From: Mycobacterium sp.
GTDB taxonomy: Bacteria; Actinomycetota; Actinomycetes; Mycobacteriales; Mycobacteriaceae
NCBI RefSeq assembly: GCF_029961025.1
Contig: NZ_JASBVP010000004.1
Location: forward strand, 186,001-250,000
Direction of reading: 5' to 3'
DNA length: 64,000 bases
Shown here: one piece after another, positions 1 to 9,323 of the stretch
How the letters are laid out: each line of letters begins with the position of its first letter
Position numbering within the stretch: position 1 is the stretch's first letter
Notes under the pieces: model-generated
What the model saw: the letters and a program-made list of their open reading frames with translations, nothing else
What the model was told of the DNA's origin: nothing
Database searches by the model: none
Program-made: the position numbers and the translations under genes

Positions 1-31
1 CGTCGACGTGCCGCCCTTCATGCGCCGCTAG
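1..31 (+). CDS. ftsZ: Cell division protein FtsZ, C-terminal tail only
   Basis: The first 31 bases read in frame as VDVPPFMRR followed by a TAG stop. This is the conserved C-terminal tail of mycobacterial FtsZ, the tubulin-like GTPase that forms the division ring; the tail is the docking site for partners such as SepF. The rest of the gene lies outside the window. The yfiH, yggS, sepF, yggT, wag31 order that follows is the usual order after ftsZ in mycobacteria, which supports the call despite the short piece. Confidence 0.85.
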   Translation, partial: VDVPPFMRR

Positions 32-47
32 CGCCCCGCTGACTTCG

Positions 48-812
48 GTGCCGACCGAACCGGATACTGGGTCGGTGGGCTATCGCATTCGCCGGGTGAC
101 GACCACTCGCGCCGGCGGGGTCTCGGCGCCCCCGTTCGACACCTTCAATCTGGGTGATCACGTCGGTGACGACCCGGCTGCGGTGGCGGCCAACCGGGCC
201 CGGCTGGCCGCCACCATTGGCTTGCCCCCCGCACGGGTGGTGTGGATGAACCAGGTCCACGGTGATCACGTCGAGGTGGTCGATGAGCCACGCGGCGGCG
301 CGCTCGACGCCACCGACGCACTGGTGACCCGTACCCCCCGCCTGGCGCTGGCGGTGGTGTCCGCGGACTGTGTGCCGGTGTTGCTGGCCGATGCCCGCGC
401 CGGTGTGGTGGCGGCCGTGCACGCCGGCCGGGTGGGCGCCCAGCGCGGAGTGGTGGCCCGCACCCTGGAGGTGATGCTGGCCGTCGGCGCGCACCCTCGC
501 GATATCTCGGCTTTTCTCGGTCCCGCGGTCAGCGGGCGCAATTACGAGGTGCCCGCGGCGATGGCCGATGAGGTCGAGGCGGCTCTGCCCGGCAGCCGCA
601 CCACCACGCCGGCCGGCACTCCGGCGCTTGATCTGCGCGCCGGAATCGCGCGCCAGCTCGCCGATTCGGGGGTCGGCGCGATCGACGTCGATCCCCGCTG
701 CACGGTGGCGGACCCCGATCTGTTCTCCCATCGCCGGGACGGGCAGACCGGGAGGTTGGCGTCGCTGGTGTGGATGGAAGCCGCCGGTGTGAACGGACCG
801 GGTCGGCAATGA
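48..812 (+). CDS. YfiH/LACC1 family (laccase-domain) multicopper-like purine nucleoside enzyme
   Basis: A 254-residue protein of the YfiH (PgeF, DUF152) family, homologous to Rv2149c. Members bind a metal through conserved His and Cys residues; relatives have purine nucleoside phosphorylase/adenosine deaminase activity, and the E. coli protein edits wrongly built peptidoglycan precursors. The family landmarks are visible: NQVHGDHV, SADCVPVLLAD and AAVHAGRVGAQRG. The last differs from the common HAGWRG form by lacking the Trp. The start is a GTG 16 bases after the ftsZ stop. The end overlaps yggS by four bases (ATGA), so the two are probably translationally coupled. The family call is firm; the physiological substrate is not known. 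Confidence 0.9.
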   Translation: MPTEPDTGSVGYRIRRVTTTRAGGVSAPPFDTFNLGDHVGDDPAAVAANRARLAATIGLPPARVVWMNQVHGDHVEVVDEPRGGALDATDALVTRTPRLALAVVSADCVPVLLADARAGVVAAVHAGRVGAQRGVVARTLEVMLAVGAHPRDISAFLGPAVSGRNYEVPAAMADEVEAALPGSRTTTPAGTPALDLRAGIARQLADSGVGAIDVDPRCTVADPDLFSHRRDGQTGRLASLVWMEAAGVNGPGRQ

Positions 813-1573
813 GTCCGGCGGCAGCCGAGCATTCAACGCGGGAATCCGAATTGTCCCGCGCGTTGGCGTCGGTGCACTCGCGGCTCGCCGCGGCCGCACG
901 GGCTGCGGGCCGCAACGTCGATGACATCGAACTTCTGCCCGTTACCAAATTCTTTCCGGCAACCGATGTTGCGATTTTGGTGCGTTTGGGTTGCCGCTCG
1001 ATAGGCGAGTCCCGCGAGCAGGAGGCGTGGGCGAAGATCGGTGAGCTCGCCGGGGTGCTGGGCCCCGCAGCGCGGCAGGTGCGCTGGCACATGGTGGGTC
1101 AGATTCAGCGGAACAAGGTTCCCCGGCTGGCCCGCTGGGCGCACACCGTGCACTCCGTCGATAGCGCACGCCTGGTGACCGCGCTCGACCGGGCGGCCGG
1201 CGCGGCCCTTGCCGGAGGTCAGCGCAGTGCCCCGCTGCGGGTCTATGTCCAGATCAGCCTCGACGGCGACGTGGCTCGCGGCGGGGTGGACATCTCCGCG
1301 CCCGGCGCCGTGGACGATATCTGCGCCCGGGTGGAGGCGTCCGAAACGCTGGAATTGGTCGGGTTGATGGGTATTCCGCCGGTGAACTGGGATCCGGAGA
1401 AGGCCTTCGCGCGGCTGCACGCCGAGCATCGCCGGGTGCTCGAGTCGCATCCGAATGCGGTGGGGCTTTCGGCGGGCATGTCCAATGACTTCGAAATCGC
1501 CGTCAAACACGGTTCAACCTGTGTGCGTGTCGGTACCGCGTTATTGGGCCCGCGACCGCTACGGTCACCGTGA
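809..1573 (+). CDS. YggS/PLPBP family pyridoxal phosphate-binding protein
   Basis: A 254-residue PLP-binding protein of the YggS/PROSC family (Rv2148c homologue), thought to keep free pyridoxal phosphate and amino acid pools in balance. The PLP lysine lies in LLPVTKFFPA near residue 47, followed by the typical GESREQEAWAKIGEL segment and the late GLSAGMSNDFEIAVKHGST segment that holds the cofactor phosphate. The ATG at 809 is preferred over a start 39 bases upstream because it gives the ATGA overlap with the previous gene and the normal family N-terminus. It sits in the division operon between yfiH and sepF. Confidence 0.92.
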   Translation: MSPAAAEHSTRESELSRALASVHSRLAAAARAAGRNVDDIELLPVTKFFPATDVAILVRLGCRSIGESREQEAWAKIGELAGVLGPAARQVRWHMVGQIQRNKVPRLARWAHTVHSVDSARLVTALDRAAGAALAGGQRSAPLRVYVQISLDGDVARGGVDISAPGAVDDICARVEASETLELVGLMGIPPVNWDPEKAFARLHAEHRRVLESHPNAVGLSAGMSNDFEIAVKHGSTCVRVGTALLGPRPLRSP

Positions 1574-1630
1574 GCAGTCACTGCAGTCACACCTTCATCA
1601 CAGACATCACACTCCAGAAGGGGTCACACG

Positions 1631-2260
1631 ATGAGCACACTGCACAAGGTCAAGGCCTACTTCGGGATGGCTCCGACGGAGGACTACGACGACGAGTACT
1701 ACGACGACCGCGCTCCGACACCGCACGGCTATCCGCGGCACCGGTTCGACGACGGCTACCCCCGCTACGACGGGCGCGACTATGACGATCCGCGTGGCGA
1801 GCCGGGGGACTACCCCCCGGGTGGTTATCGCGGCTACGGCGACGAGCCCCGGTTCCGGCCCCGGGAGTTCGGCCGAGCCGAGTTGGCCCGGCCCCGGTTC
1901 GGCTTGTTGCGCGGCTCCACGCGCGGCGCGCTGGCAATGGATCCACGTCGGATGGCGATGATGTTCGACGAGGGCAGCCCGCTGTCGAAGATCACCACGT
2001 TGCGCCCAAAGGACTACAGCGAGGCCCGCACCATCGGGGAGCGTTTCCGCGACGGCACCCCGGTGATCATGGATTTGGTGTCGATGGATAACGCCGACGC
2101 CAAACGGCTGGTGGATTTCGCGGCCGGACTGGCCTTCGCCTTGCGCGGCTCATTCGACAAAGTGGCGACCAAGGTGTTCCTGCTGTCGCCCGCCGATGTC
2201 GACGTCTCCCCGGAGGACCGGCGCCGGATCGCCGAAACCGGCTTTTACGCCTACCAGTAG
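1631..2260 (+). CDS. sepF: Cell division protein SepF
   Basis: A 209-residue SepF (Rv2147c homologue), which anchors FtsZ filaments to the membrane. The N-terminus ([15 protein letters not shown]) is the amphipathic membrane-binding helix. Residues about 15-85 form a low-complexity linker rich in Asp, Tyr, Arg, Pro and Gly. The globular SepF domain starts near residue 110 ([18 protein letters not shown]) and ends [31 protein letters not shown], typical of the family. A clear ribosome site (AGAAGGGG) precedes the ATG. The gene lies between yggS and yggT in the standard actinobacterial division cluster. Confidence 0.95.
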   Translation: MSTLHKVKAYFGMAPTEDYDDEYYDDRAPTPHGYPRHRFDDGYPRYDGRDYDDPRGEPGDYPPGGYRGYGDEPRFRPREFGRAELARPRFGLLRGSTRGALAMDPRRMAMMFDEGSPLSKITTLRPKDYSEARTIGERFRDGTPVIMDLVSMDNADAKRLVDFAAGLAFALRGSFDKVATKVFLLSPADVDVSPEDRRRIAETGFYAYQ

Positions 2261-2391
2261 CCGCCGCAACAGGACAGCCCGGCCGCCGGCAACGAGCGTG
2301 CACGCCGGCCATCCGAGTCGGTAGGCTGACGGTTGCCGCGCCCGGGCGCGGTGATAGTCGGCAGGCTCACATCGGTAAGGTCAGGCCCCCG

Positions 2392-2682
2392 TTGACGCTG
2401 TTCTTTCAGATCCTCGGCTTCGCGCTGTTCCTGTTCTGGTTGCTGCTGATCGCGCGGATCGTCGTCGAATTCATCCGATCGTTTAGCCGCGACTGGCATC
2501 CCCGCGGTGCCACCGTGGTGGTTCTCGAGGCCATCATGTCGATCACCGATCCCCCGGTGAAGTTGCTGCGCCGGCTGATACCGCAGCTCACCATCGGGGC
2601 GGTTCGCCTCGACCTGTCCATCATGGTGCTGCTGCTGGTGGCGTTCATCGGCATGCAATTGGCTTTTCAGGCCGCGGTTTAA
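2392..2682 (+). CDS. YggT family membrane protein
   Basis: A 96-residue integral membrane protein of the YggT family (Rv2146c homologue). Two hydrophobic segments are clear, at about residues 3-24 and 73-93, separated by a basic loop containing SFSRDWHPRG and a TDPPVKLLRRLIP motif that is highly conserved in the family. The start is a TTG; no better upstream codon fits the family length. The family is always found next to sepF and wag31 and is thought to act in envelope growth or division, but its molecular job is not settled. Confidence 0.88.
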   Translation: MTLFFQILGFALFLFWLLLIARIVVEFIRSFSRDWHPRGATVVVLEAIMSITDPPVKLLRRLIPQLTIGAVRLDLSIMVLLLVAFIGMQLAFQAAV

Positions 2683-2868
2683 CGCGGTTTAAAGCGCGTC
2701 GGACGGTGCCCGCCGGGCGGCTGGGCGCACCGGGTGCCAACGGGTTATCGGCGGACGTCCGCAATCTCGTGGACGAGATTTCTCGGGCTCTTCTTAAAAT
2801 ATGAAATTCGCTCTTAAGTATCGGGCTAATCGGCAACCGGCGGGTCTGATGTGACAGGATGGGCAACG

Positions 2869-2890
2869 GTTGCGGTACAGCTACCGCAAC
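2869..2890. promoter_or_regulatory. Perfect 9-bp inverted repeat in the wag31 promoter region
   Basis: The arms GTTGCGGTA (2869-2877) and TACCGCAAC (2882-2890) are exact reverse complements around a 4-base centre. A possible -35 (TTGCGG, 2870-2875) lies inside the left arm, and a possible -10 (TACACT, 2895-2900) lies just after the right arm with a 19-base spacer. The position suggests an operator or an early RNA hairpin for wag31, whose ATG is 51 bases downstream. The repeat is directly visible; its role is inference. Confidence 0.5.
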
Positions 2891-2941
2891 GTCCTACACT
2901 TTGCAGACCGGATTGACGATCCAGATTCGAGGGGGCAAAGA

Positions 2942-3712
2942 ATGCCGCTGACACCAGCAGACGTCCATAATGTGGCGTTCAGTAAGCCGCCGATTGGCAA
3001 GCGAGGCTACAACGAGGACGAGGTCGATGCCTTCCTCGACCTGGTGGAAAACGAGCTGAGCCGGCTCATCGAAGAGAACACCGACCTGCGCCAGCGGGTC
3101 AAGGAACTGGATCAGGAGTTGGCCGCCGTCCGCGCGAGTGCCGGTGCCCAGCCCACCGAGGCCATCCCGCTCTACGAACCGCCACGGGAAGCCCCGGCGC
3201 CCGCCGCCGAGGTGGCCGAGGAGCAGGCCCTCAAGGCCGCCAGGGTGCTGAGCCTCGCTCAGGACACTGCCGATCGGCTCACCGCCACCGCCAAAGCCGA
3301 GTCGGACAAGATGCTGGCCGATGCCCGCGCCAACGCCGACCAAATCCTCAGCGACGCGCGCCGCGAGGCCGAAACGACGCTCGCCGAAGCCCGCCAGCGC
3401 GCCGATGCGATGTTGACCGATGCGCAGACTCGATCCGAGGCTCAGCTGCGCCAGGCCCAGGAGAAGGCCGACGCGTTGCAGGCCGACGCCGAACGCAAGC
3501 ATTCCGAGATCATGGGCACCATCAACCAGCAGCGCACGGTATTGGAAGGTCGCCTCGAGCAACTGCGTACCTTCGAACGCGAGTACCGCACCCGATTGAA
3601 GACCTACCTGGAATCTCAGCTTGAGGAGCTTGGCCAGCGCGGTTCGGCGGCGCCGGTCGACTCCAGCGCAGAAACCGGTGGGTTCAACCAATTCCACAGG
3701 GGCAGTAACTAG
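2942..3712 (+). CDS. wag31: Polar growth protein Wag31 (DivIVA)
   Basis: A 256-residue DivIVA homologue (Rv2145c). It gathers at cell poles and directs the tip growth of mycobacteria. The DivIVA N-terminal domain is clear: [20 protein letters not shown], then the [12 protein letters not shown] motif near residues 23-34. Then come a first coiled coil, a Pro/Ala/Glu linker (residues about 70-95), and a long Ala-Arg-Glu-rich coiled coil to about residue 235. The ATG at 2942 follows a GAGGGGGCAAAG ribosome site and gives the exact mycobacterial N-terminus. Regulation may involve the inverted repeat at 2869-2890. Thr73 is the phosphorylation site in M. tuberculosis; it was not checked residue by residue here. 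Confidence 0.97.
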   Translation: MPLTPADVHNVAFSKPPIGKRGYNEDEVDAFLDLVENELSRLIEENTDLRQRVKELDQELAAVRASAGAQPTEAIPLYEPPREAPAPAAEVAEEQALKAARVLSLAQDTADRLTATAKAESDKMLADARANADQILSDARREAETTLAEARQRADAMLTDAQTRSEAQLRQAQEKADALQADAERKHSEIMGTINQQRTVLEGRLEQLRTFEREYRTRLKTYLESQLEELGQRGSAAPVDSSAETGGFNQFHRGSN

Positions 3713-3786
3713 GGGGGCACTAACTAGCCGGGCAGGGTTCGGGCCGCCCCGAAGAAGACATCGAGGAAGACGGCGGTTCCGCCGGT

Positions 3787-4167
3787 GTGGCTGAAGGGTT
3801 GCCGATGCTGATTATCGCGCTGGTGTTAGCGGTGATAGGCCTGGCCGCATTGGTGTTCGCGGTCGTCACCAGTAACGAGTTGGTGGCATGGGTTTGCATT
3901 GCGGCAAGCGCTGCGGGGGTGGTGTTGCTGATCGTCGACGCGCTGCAGGAACGCCGGGAACGGGACACCGCCGGGCGGCCGCCCCGGCGACCGGTGGACA
4001 CCACGTCGCCGGGCGCTCAAGACCCGACACCAGCCCCGGGGGCCGACGCGAGCGTCACCGGCGAGACCTCGACCGATGAGACCTTCGATGCCGAGTACCC
4101 CGAGAGCGTCGACACCGGTGCCGATGAGACGCCGGCGAGAAAACCGGGAGCCGGCGGCGACGGGTGA
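3787..4167 (+). CDS. Small two-helix membrane protein (Rv2144c-like)
   Basis: A 126-residue protein of unknown function that matches the Rv2144c position after wag31. Two hydrophobic segments are visible (about residues 6-27 and 34-51), followed by an arginine-rich stretch (LQERRERDTAGRPPRRP). The cytoplasm-like tail is acidic, threonine-rich and disordered (residues 70-126). The start is taken as the GTG at 3787; no strong ribosome site is seen, so the exact N-terminus is uncertain. It is 74 bases after wag31 and may be co-transcribed. No catalytic motif can be named. Confidence 0.7.
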   Translation: MAEGLPMLIIALVLAVIGLAALVFAVVTSNELVAWVCIAASAAGVVLLIVDALQERRERDTAGRPPRRPVDTTSPGAQDPTPAPGADASVTGETSTDETFDAEYPESVDTGADETPARKPGAGGDG

Positions 4168-4183
4168 CGCCCGGGCGTCGAAT

Positions 4184-4882
4184 TCACGTTTGGTGGGGGC
4201 TCTCCTGCCGGGTCGGGGTGGCCAGCAGCTCCCGGACCTCCTCATCGGTGACCTGATGAAAGTCGACGTAGGCCTGTCCCACCGCGTCGAACGCCGCAGG
4301 CATGGTGACACACACCACGTCATCGGCTTCTTGCGCGAGCAGCTCACAGCCCGAGGGTGGTGCTACCGGGACGGCGACGACGATCGCGTGCGGGCCGGCG
4401 GCCCGCACCGCACGCACGGCCGCCAGCATGCTGGCACCGGTGGCGATACCGTCGTCGACGAGGATCACGGTTTTGCCGGCGGGATCGGTGAGCGGCCGGT
4501 CACCGCGGTAGGCCCGCTCGCGCCGGCTCAGCTCCGCGGTCTCCCGATCGATCACCGCGCGCACCTGGTCCTCACCGATGTGCAGGCTGGACACCACGTT
4601 GTCGTTGATCACCACCCCGCCACCGCTGGCCAGCGCGCCCATCGCGAGTTCGCTCCACTGCGGCACGCCCAGCTTGCGCACCAAAAACACATCCAGCGGA
4701 GCATCGAGTGCGCGGGCAACCTCCCAGGCAACGGGGACACCACCGCGTGCCAGCCCCAACACCAGCAGCCCCGCCGTGCCACGGTGGGGGGCCAATTCTC
4801 GGGCCAGCATCCGCCCGGCGTCGCGACGGTCGCGAAACGTGCGGGCCGCGGTGCGCCGGAGAAAGCCACCCGATCGATTCAT
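4184..4882 (-). CDS. Phosphoribosyltransferase family protein (Rv2143-like)
   Basis: A 232-residue protein of the type I phosphoribosyltransferase fold. The PRPP-binding signature [20 protein letters not shown] is clear near residues 130-149, preceded by hydrophobic strand segments [22 protein letters not shown] and [10 protein letters not shown]. The ATG at 4882 is preferred over a longer reading because it follows a GAGG ribosome site 9 bases upstream and starts just before the conserved [16 protein letters not shown] segment. It converges with the Rv2144c-like gene, with 16 bases between the stops. Its substrate cannot be told from sequence; the family includes salvage enzymes and ComF-like proteins. 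Confidence 0.85.
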   Translation of the reverse strand: MNRSGGFLRRTAARTFRDRRDAGRMLARELAPHRGTAGLLVLGLARGGVPVAWEVARALDAPLDVFLVRKLGVPQWSELAMGALASGGGVVINDNVVSSLHIGEDQVRAVIDRETAELSRRERAYRGDRPLTDPAGKTVILVDDGIATGASMLAAVRAVRAAGPHAIVVAVPVAPPSGCELLAQEADDVVCVTMPAAFDAVGQAYVDFHQVTDEEVRELLATPTRQESPHQT

Positions 4883-4964
4883 TGGTGCTACCTCGTTGCT
4901 GGCTATCCCCAGCCTACGACCCCAGGCGGGCCACGGCTCGGCGATGCTGCCCGTCGGCACCGGG

Positions 4965-5050
4965 TGTCCGAGGGGGGACTTGAACCCCCACGCCCACTAA
5001 TAGGGCACTAGCACCTCAAGCTAGCGCGTCTGCCATTCCGCCACTCGGAC
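4965..5050 (-). tRNA. tRNA-Leu, anticodon GAG
   Basis: The minus strand folds into a class II (long variable arm) tRNA. The acceptor arms are GTCCGAG and CTCGGAC with discriminator A. The D arm contains TGGCGGAATGGCAGAC, and the anticodon stem CTAGC/GCTAG encloses the loop TTGAGGT with anticodon GAG, which reads the Leu codon CUC. The T arm contains GGGGGTTCAAGTCCCCC. The CCA end is not encoded. It lies between the phosphoribosyltransferase and peptidase genes. Confidence 0.95.
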
Positions 5051-5126
5051 CACTCAACCAGGGCTGGCAGCCAAGGCTATCGGATCATCGGGTGCGGACC
5101 CAAACACCAGGCACGCCTGCCCCACG

Positions 5127-5213
5127 GCCGTTCCAATGGTAGGGCCGTTCCAATGGTAGGAAAGTGCCCAACGGTAGGAAAGGTGCCCGATGATGCCCGA
5201 TGATGGCCGATGA
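5127..5213. repeat. Short tandem repeats in the leader of the M20 peptidase gene
   Basis: Two exact 17-bp units (5127-5143 and 5144-5160) are followed by three 10-bp units of the form TGCCCGATGA, the third with one change (5184-5213). Between and after them the string GTAGGAAA or ATAGGAAA recurs. The repeats lie immediately before the likely GTG start at 5227 and contain an in-frame ATG at 5200 and 5203. Copy-number change would alter the spacing of the ribosome site or add codons. Confidence 0.8.
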
Positions 5214-5226
5214 TAGGAAAGGGACT

Positions 5227-6564
5227 GTGACGCTTGCAGCCGGTGTTCCGGTCGACGAGGTGGTGGACGTCGTCAGCAGGCTGATCCAATTTGACACCAC
5301 CAACACCGGCGAACCCGACACCACCAAGGGCGAGGCGCAGTGCGCGGGCTGGGTGGCGGCGCAGTTGGAGGAGGCCGGCTACCAGACCGAATACGTCGAG
5401 TCCGGTGCCCCCGGCCGGGGCAATGTGTTCGCCCGGCTCGCGGGCGCGGACCGGTCCCGCGGCACGCTGTTGATCCATGGTCACCTCGACGTGGTGCCGG
5501 CCGAGGCGGCCGATTGGAGCGTGCACCCGTTTTCCGGAGCGATCGAGGACGGCTATGTCTGGGGCCGCGGCGCGGTCGACATGAAAGACATGCTGGGCAT
5601 GATGATCGTGGTGGCCCGGCATTTCCGGCGTGCCGGGATCGTGCCGCCCCGCGATGTGCTGTTTGCGTTCCTTGCCGACGAAGAACACGGCGGCTTATAC
5701 GGGTCGCAGTGGCTGGTCGACAACCGGCCCGACCTGTTCGACGGGGTCAGCGAGGCGATCGGCGAGGTCGGCGGGTTTTCGCTGACCGTGCCGTGCCGCA
5801 CCGGCGGCGAACGCCGCCTCTATCTGATCGAGACCGCCGAGAAGGGCGTGCAGTGGATGCGGCTGACCGCGCGCGGGCGCGCTGGCCACGGCTCGATGGT
5901 GCACGACCACAACGCGGTCACCTCCCTCGCCGAGGCGGTCGCCCGGCTGGGCCGCCACCGCTTCCCGCTGGTGGTTACCGAGCCCGTCGCGCGGTTCCTG
6001 GCGGCGGTCAGCGAGGAAACGGGCCACATTTTCGACGCCGGGGCGCCAGACCTGGACGGGACACTCGACAAACTGGGCCCGATAGCCCGCATCGTGAAGG
6101 CTACGCTGCGCGACACCGCCAACCCGACCGTGCTCAAGGCCGGGTATAAGGCCAACGTTGTTCCCGCGACGGCGGAAGCGGTGCTGGACTGCCGCGTGCT
6201 TCCCGGCCGGCAAGCGGCCTTCGAGGCCGAGGTCGACGAGTTGATCGGCCCCGAGGTGAGCCGCGAATGGATCGCCAACCTGCCGCCGTATCAGACCGGG
6301 TTCGACGGTGACCTGGTCGACGCCATGAACGCCGCACTGCGCGCGGTGGACCCCGATGCCCGCACGGTGCCCTACATGCTATCCGGTGGAACAGATGCAA
6401 AAGCCTTTGCGCGCTTGGGTATTCGCTGTTTCGGTTTCATCCCCCTGCGATTGCCCCCGGAATTGGATTTCGCGGCGCTGTTCCACGGCGTGGACGAGCG
6501 GGTACCCATCGACGGGCTCAAGTTCGGTACCCGGGTGCTGGCACACTTTTTAACACACTGCTGA
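5227..6564 (+). CDS. M20 family metallopeptidase, DapE/ArgE-like (Rv2141c-like)
   Basis: A 445-residue zinc-dependent M20/M28-type hydrolase that cleaves an amide or peptide bond; the substrate is unknown. The two-metal site is visible: [12 protein letters not shown] (His and catalytic Asp near residue 85), [14 protein letters not shown] (bridging Asp near 118) and ADEEHGG (catalytic and metal Glu pair near 150). The dimerisation domain insert covers about residues 205-330. GGTDAKAF and the late FHGVDERVP His motif complete the site. M. tuberculosis annotates the homologue as dapE2, but the true DapE role there is disputed. The GTG at 5227 follows AGGAAAGGG; in-frame ATGs upstream fall in the tandem repeat and are less likely. 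Confidence 0.9.
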   Translation: MTLAAGVPVDEVVDVVSRLIQFDTTNTGEPDTTKGEAQCAGWVAAQLEEAGYQTEYVESGAPGRGNVFARLAGADRSRGTLLIHGHLDVVPAEAADWSVHPFSGAIEDGYVWGRGAVDMKDMLGMMIVVARHFRRAGIVPPRDVLFAFLADEEHGGLYGSQWLVDNRPDLFDGVSEAIGEVGGFSLTVPCRTGGERRLYLIETAEKGVQWMRLTARGRAGHGSMVHDHNAVTSLAEAVARLGRHRFPLVVTEPVARFLAAVSEETGHIFDAGAPDLDGTLDKLGPIARIVKATLRDTANPTVLKAGYKANVVPATAEAVLDCRVLPGRQAAFEAEVDELIGPEVSREWIANLPPYQTGFDGDLVDAMNAALRAVDPDARTVPYMLSGGTDAKAFARLGIRCFGFIPLRLPPELDFAALFHGVDERVPIDGLKFGTRVLAHFLTHC

Positions 6565-6584
6565 TCGACACGAGAGGACCGAGG

Positions 6585-7121
6585 ATGATCACCCGACCCG
6601 ACCCGTTTGCCGCACTGCCCAAGTTACCGTCGTTCACGCTGACATCGAAGTCGATCACCGACGGGCAGCCGTTGGCCTCCGCCCAGATCAGCGGGATCCT
6701 CGGTGCCGGCGGCCGGGACGCCAGCCCGCACCTGAGCTGGTCTGGGTTTCCCGCGGACACCCGCAGCTTTGCGGTCACCGTCTATGACCCCGATGCCCCG
6801 ACGATGTCGGGATTCTGGCACTGGGCGGTGGCCAACCTGCCCGCTTCGGTCACCGAGCTACCCGAAGGTGTGGGCGACGGCCGTCAGCTGCCGGGTAACG
6901 CGCTGACACTGGTCAATGACGCCGGGATGCGGCGCTACGTCGGGGCTGCGCCACCGCCCGGTCATGGTCCGCATCGGTACTACGTCACGGTGCATGCGGT
7001 CAACGTCGAGAAACTCGATCTCAGCGAGGACGCCAGTCCCGCCTTCCTGGGATTTCAGCTTTTCCAGCACGCGATCGCGCGGGCGTTCATCTACGGCACC
7101 TACGAGCAGCCGGCCGACTGA
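6585..7121 (+). CDS. PEBP/YbhB family protein (Rv2140c, TB18.6-like)
   Basis: A 178-residue member of the phosphatidylethanolamine-binding protein family. The ligand-pocket motifs are present: [20 protein letters not shown] near residues 66-85, and [17 protein letters not shown] near residues 124-140, which carries the conserved GxHxY element. Length matches the bacterial YbhB/Rv2140c group. It lies 20 bases after the M20 peptidase with an AGAGGACCGAGG ribosome site, so the two probably share a transcript. The M. tuberculosis homologue binds small hydrophobic ligands in vitro; a cell role is not established. Confidence 0.93.
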   Translation: MITRPDPFAALPKLPSFTLTSKSITDGQPLASAQISGILGAGGRDASPHLSWSGFPADTRSFAVTVYDPDAPTMSGFWHWAVANLPASVTELPEGVGDGRQLPGNALTLVNDAGMRRYVGAAPPPGHGPHRYYVTVHAVNVEKLDLSEDASPAFLGFQLFQHAIARAFIYGTYEQPAD

Positions 7122-7197
7122 CCACCCGGGGCGCGGTGTCGCAACAGGCCTGCTCGCCGGGTATTGAACGGGTATTGAAGATTTGCGCCGGTGCAGC

Positions 7198-8301
7198 TTA
7201 GGGTTCGGCCGGGGCGGACCCGACGGCCTCGCTAAGCGATGCGAACCCGCCGTCATGCAGCCTGCGGGCGATCCCGTCGTGAATGTGCTTGGCCCACAAG
7301 GCTCCTCCGTAGACGAAGCCGGTGTAGCCCTGCAGCAGCGACGCACCGGAGGTGATGCGCTCCCAGGCATCGTCGGGCGTTTCGATGCCGCCCACGCTGA
7401 TCAGGGTCAACCGGTCGCCGACCCGGCGGTGGAGCCGGCGCAGCACCGCGGTCGCCCGCGGCGCCAGCGGGGGCCCGGAGACGCCGCCCGGCCCGAGCTG
7501 GTCGAGCCCCGGGGTGCGCAGGCCGTCGCGGCAGACCGTGGTGTTGGTGGCCACGATGGCCGACACCCCCAAGTCGACCGCCAGGTCGGCGATGTCGTCG
7601 ATGTCGGTGTCGGCGAGATCGGGCGCGATCTTCACCGCCACCGGCGTCGAGGTCTCGGCGAGCACGGCCGACAGGATCGGCTGCAGGAACTCGACGGCCT
7701 GCAGATCCCTCAACCCAGGCGTATTCGGTGAGCTCACGTTGACCACCAGATACGTCGCCAGCGGGCCGAGCAGGCGGGCGCAGGTGCGGTAGTCCTCGAC
7801 CGCCCGTGCCGGCGCGGTCGATGCCGCCTTACCGATGTTGATCCCGATCGGTATGCCGGGGTGGTGACGGGCCAGGCGCATCGCCAGCGCGCCGGCGCCG
7901 TTGTTGTTAAACCCCATCCGGTTGAGCAGCGCGTGATCGGCGGGCAGCCGGAAAAGCCGCGGCGCCGGATTGCCGGGTTGCGGGTGGGTGGTGACGGTGC
8001 CCACCTCGGCGTAGCCGAAGCCCAGCGCGCCCCAGGTGTTGAGCCCGGCACCGTCCTTGTCGAAACCGGCGGCCAGCCCGAGCGGTCCCGGGAAGCGCAC
8101 CCCGAACACCGTGCTGGCCAGGACCGGGTCGGCGGGCGCCAACAGCCGGCGAAGCAACCCGCGCAGCGGGGTGGGCGCGGTGACACCGCGCAGCGCGGCG
8201 AAAACCATCGCGTGGGCGTGTTCCGGCGGTATCAAAAACAGCACCCGGCGCACCAGATCGTCGATCCGGTGACGACTGTCGCGGGGGCCGTCCGCCGTCA
8301 C
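7198..8301 (-). CDS. pyrD: Dihydroorotate dehydrogenase (quinone), class 2
   Basis: A 367-residue class 2 dihydroorotate dehydrogenase, the membrane-associated FMN enzyme that oxidises dihydroorotate to orotate in pyrimidine synthesis, with quinone as acceptor. The N-terminal helices (about residues 10-40) that form the quinone tunnel are present. FMN and substrate motifs follow: [32 protein letters not shown] (with the catalytic Ser of class 2), [14 protein letters not shown] and [27 protein letters not shown]. The GTG start at 8301 overlaps the stop of the upstream DUF5703 gene (GTGA), so the two are coupled. It converges with the PEBP gene. Confidence 0.96.
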   Translation of the reverse strand: MTADGPRDSRHRIDDLVRRVLFLIPPEHAHAMVFAALRGVTAPTPLRGLLRRLLAPADPVLASTVFGVRFPGPLGLAAGFDKDGAGLNTWGALGFGYAEVGTVTTHPQPGNPAPRLFRLPADHALLNRMGFNNNGAGALAMRLARHHPGIPIGINIGKAASTAPARAVEDYRTCARLLGPLATYLVVNVSSPNTPGLRDLQAVEFLQPILSAVLAETSTPVAVKIAPDLADTDIDDIADLAVDLGVSAIVATNTTVCRDGLRTPGLDQLGPGGVSGPPLAPRATAVLRRLHRRVGDRLTLISVGGIETPDDAWERITSGASLLQGYTGFVYGGALWAKHIHDGIARRLHDGGFASLSEAVGSAPAEP

Positions 8302-8501
8302 AGTTGCGGTCGGTCAAGCCGCTGGCCGACCGTCGACTTCTGGCGGCGCAGCAACACCCGCCTGCTGCCGTCGGTGTACAGGCGCACCCGGGTCAACTCC
8401 CAGCCGCGGTACTCGGCCTCGATGGACAGCCGGGTAGACGCGCTGACCCTGGTCACCTCGGGCGGCAGGTGCAGCGGCGCCCACTCGTAGTCGTCGGACA
8501 T
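8298..8501 (-). CDS. DUF5703-type small protein
   Basis: A 67-residue protein whose sequence ([43 protein letters not shown]) matches the small actinobacterial family annotated DUF5703. The function is unknown. The predicted fold is mainly beta with many basic residues near the C-terminus. The ATG at 8501 is chosen because it gives the family N-terminus MSDDYEW. The stop overlaps the pyrD start by four bases, so it is probably made together with PyrD. M. tuberculosis carries lppL near this point; no lipoprotein of that kind is seen here. Confidence 0.75.
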   Translation of the reverse strand: MSDDYEWAPLHLPPEVTRVSASTRLSIEAEYRGWELTRVRLYTDGSRRVLLRRQKSTVGQRLDRPQL

Positions 8502-8886
8502 CTCGGAGTCCCATCCCGCGGGCAGCCGCCGCCACCGGGCCGCAGTCAACGGGGACCCGCCGCGTGCCCGATGACCCGGATTCCGCCGTTGGATCCCGGC
8601 CGGCCCCGCGGCCCGCCCGAGGCAACCTCGGTGTCCGGCGAGTTAGTGTGCCGCACGGTTGGCTACCGTACCTTTCCACAGCTGTTGCGGGGACCAGATG
8701 GTAACCACTGAGCATAGGCGCCGCGGCCCGGATGCCCAACCGCCTCGTCGCGGGCCGGGCCGCGCCACCCGGGCCATGGGCCATGCCTCGAACGACCGGG
8801 GGGTGCTGGCGGTCGGGGACGGCGCCGCTCGGGCGCAGTCTGGTATCCTATGCAGTCCCGGCAGCGCCGGGGAGTATTGTGCCCTT

Positions 8887-9225
8887 GTGACCGTCACCGA
8901 GGACCGTCCGTTCGCCGACCCGAATTTCGCGATCGAAGACCTGTGGATCGAGGTCTTTTCCGGCGGGGTTTGTGCCAGTGGCTTCGGAGCGGTCGGTGAC
9001 GGTCGCTGTTTCGCCTTCCGCGTCGAACGCCGGCGGCTCGAGGTGGAGATCTACCGTCCCCGGCTCACCGGGCCGGTGCCCCAGCCCGAGGATGTGGTCG
9101 CGAAATCGAGCCGCACCCTCATCCACGTCGACCTCATCGACGAGCGCAGCCTCATCGCGGCGGTCCGGGATGCGGTTGCGGTGGCCGAACCGGTGCCCCG
9201 GCGGGCCGCCGCGGTTTCCCGGTAG
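8887..9225 (+). CDS. Conserved protein of unknown function (Rv2137c position)
   Basis: A 112-residue protein located where Rv2137c lies in M. tuberculosis, just ahead of uppP. It starts at a GTG ([27 protein letters not shown]); an open frame continues upstream to 8659, but those codons look unlike protein. The middle (residues 40-75) is rich in alternating hydrophobic and charged residues and looks beta-stranded. It ends in a short Ala/Arg/Pro tail. No catalytic motif was recognised. It is 98 bases upstream of uppP. Confidence 0.6.
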   Translation: MTVTEDRPFADPNFAIEDLWIEVFSGGVCASGFGAVGDGRCFAFRVERRRLEVEIYRPRLTGPVPQPEDVVAKSSRTLIHVDLIDERSLIAAVRDAVAVAEPVPRRAAAVSR

Positions 9226-9310
9226 CCCTCCGCGGATGCCGGGCATGCCGGCTTCGGAAATGCCGGCAGGCCGGCCCGACCGGGAGATCGATGCCGGGAG
9301 ATCGATTAGG

Positions 9311-9316
9311 TACGGT
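9311..9316 (+). promoter_or_regulatory. Candidate -10 box for a leaderless uppP transcript
   Basis: TACGGT fits the mycobacterial TANNNT -10 pattern. It is followed by 7 bases and the GTG at 9324, so transcription would begin at or next to the start codon. No convincing ribosome site lies between. Confidence 0.45.
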
Positions 9317-9323
9317 CGTCGTC

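Noticed and set aside
4076..5011. A 311-codon plus-strand frame over the phosphoribosyltransferase and tRNA
   Set aside because: It is the complement of a recognised gene and runs into the tRNA-Leu gene.
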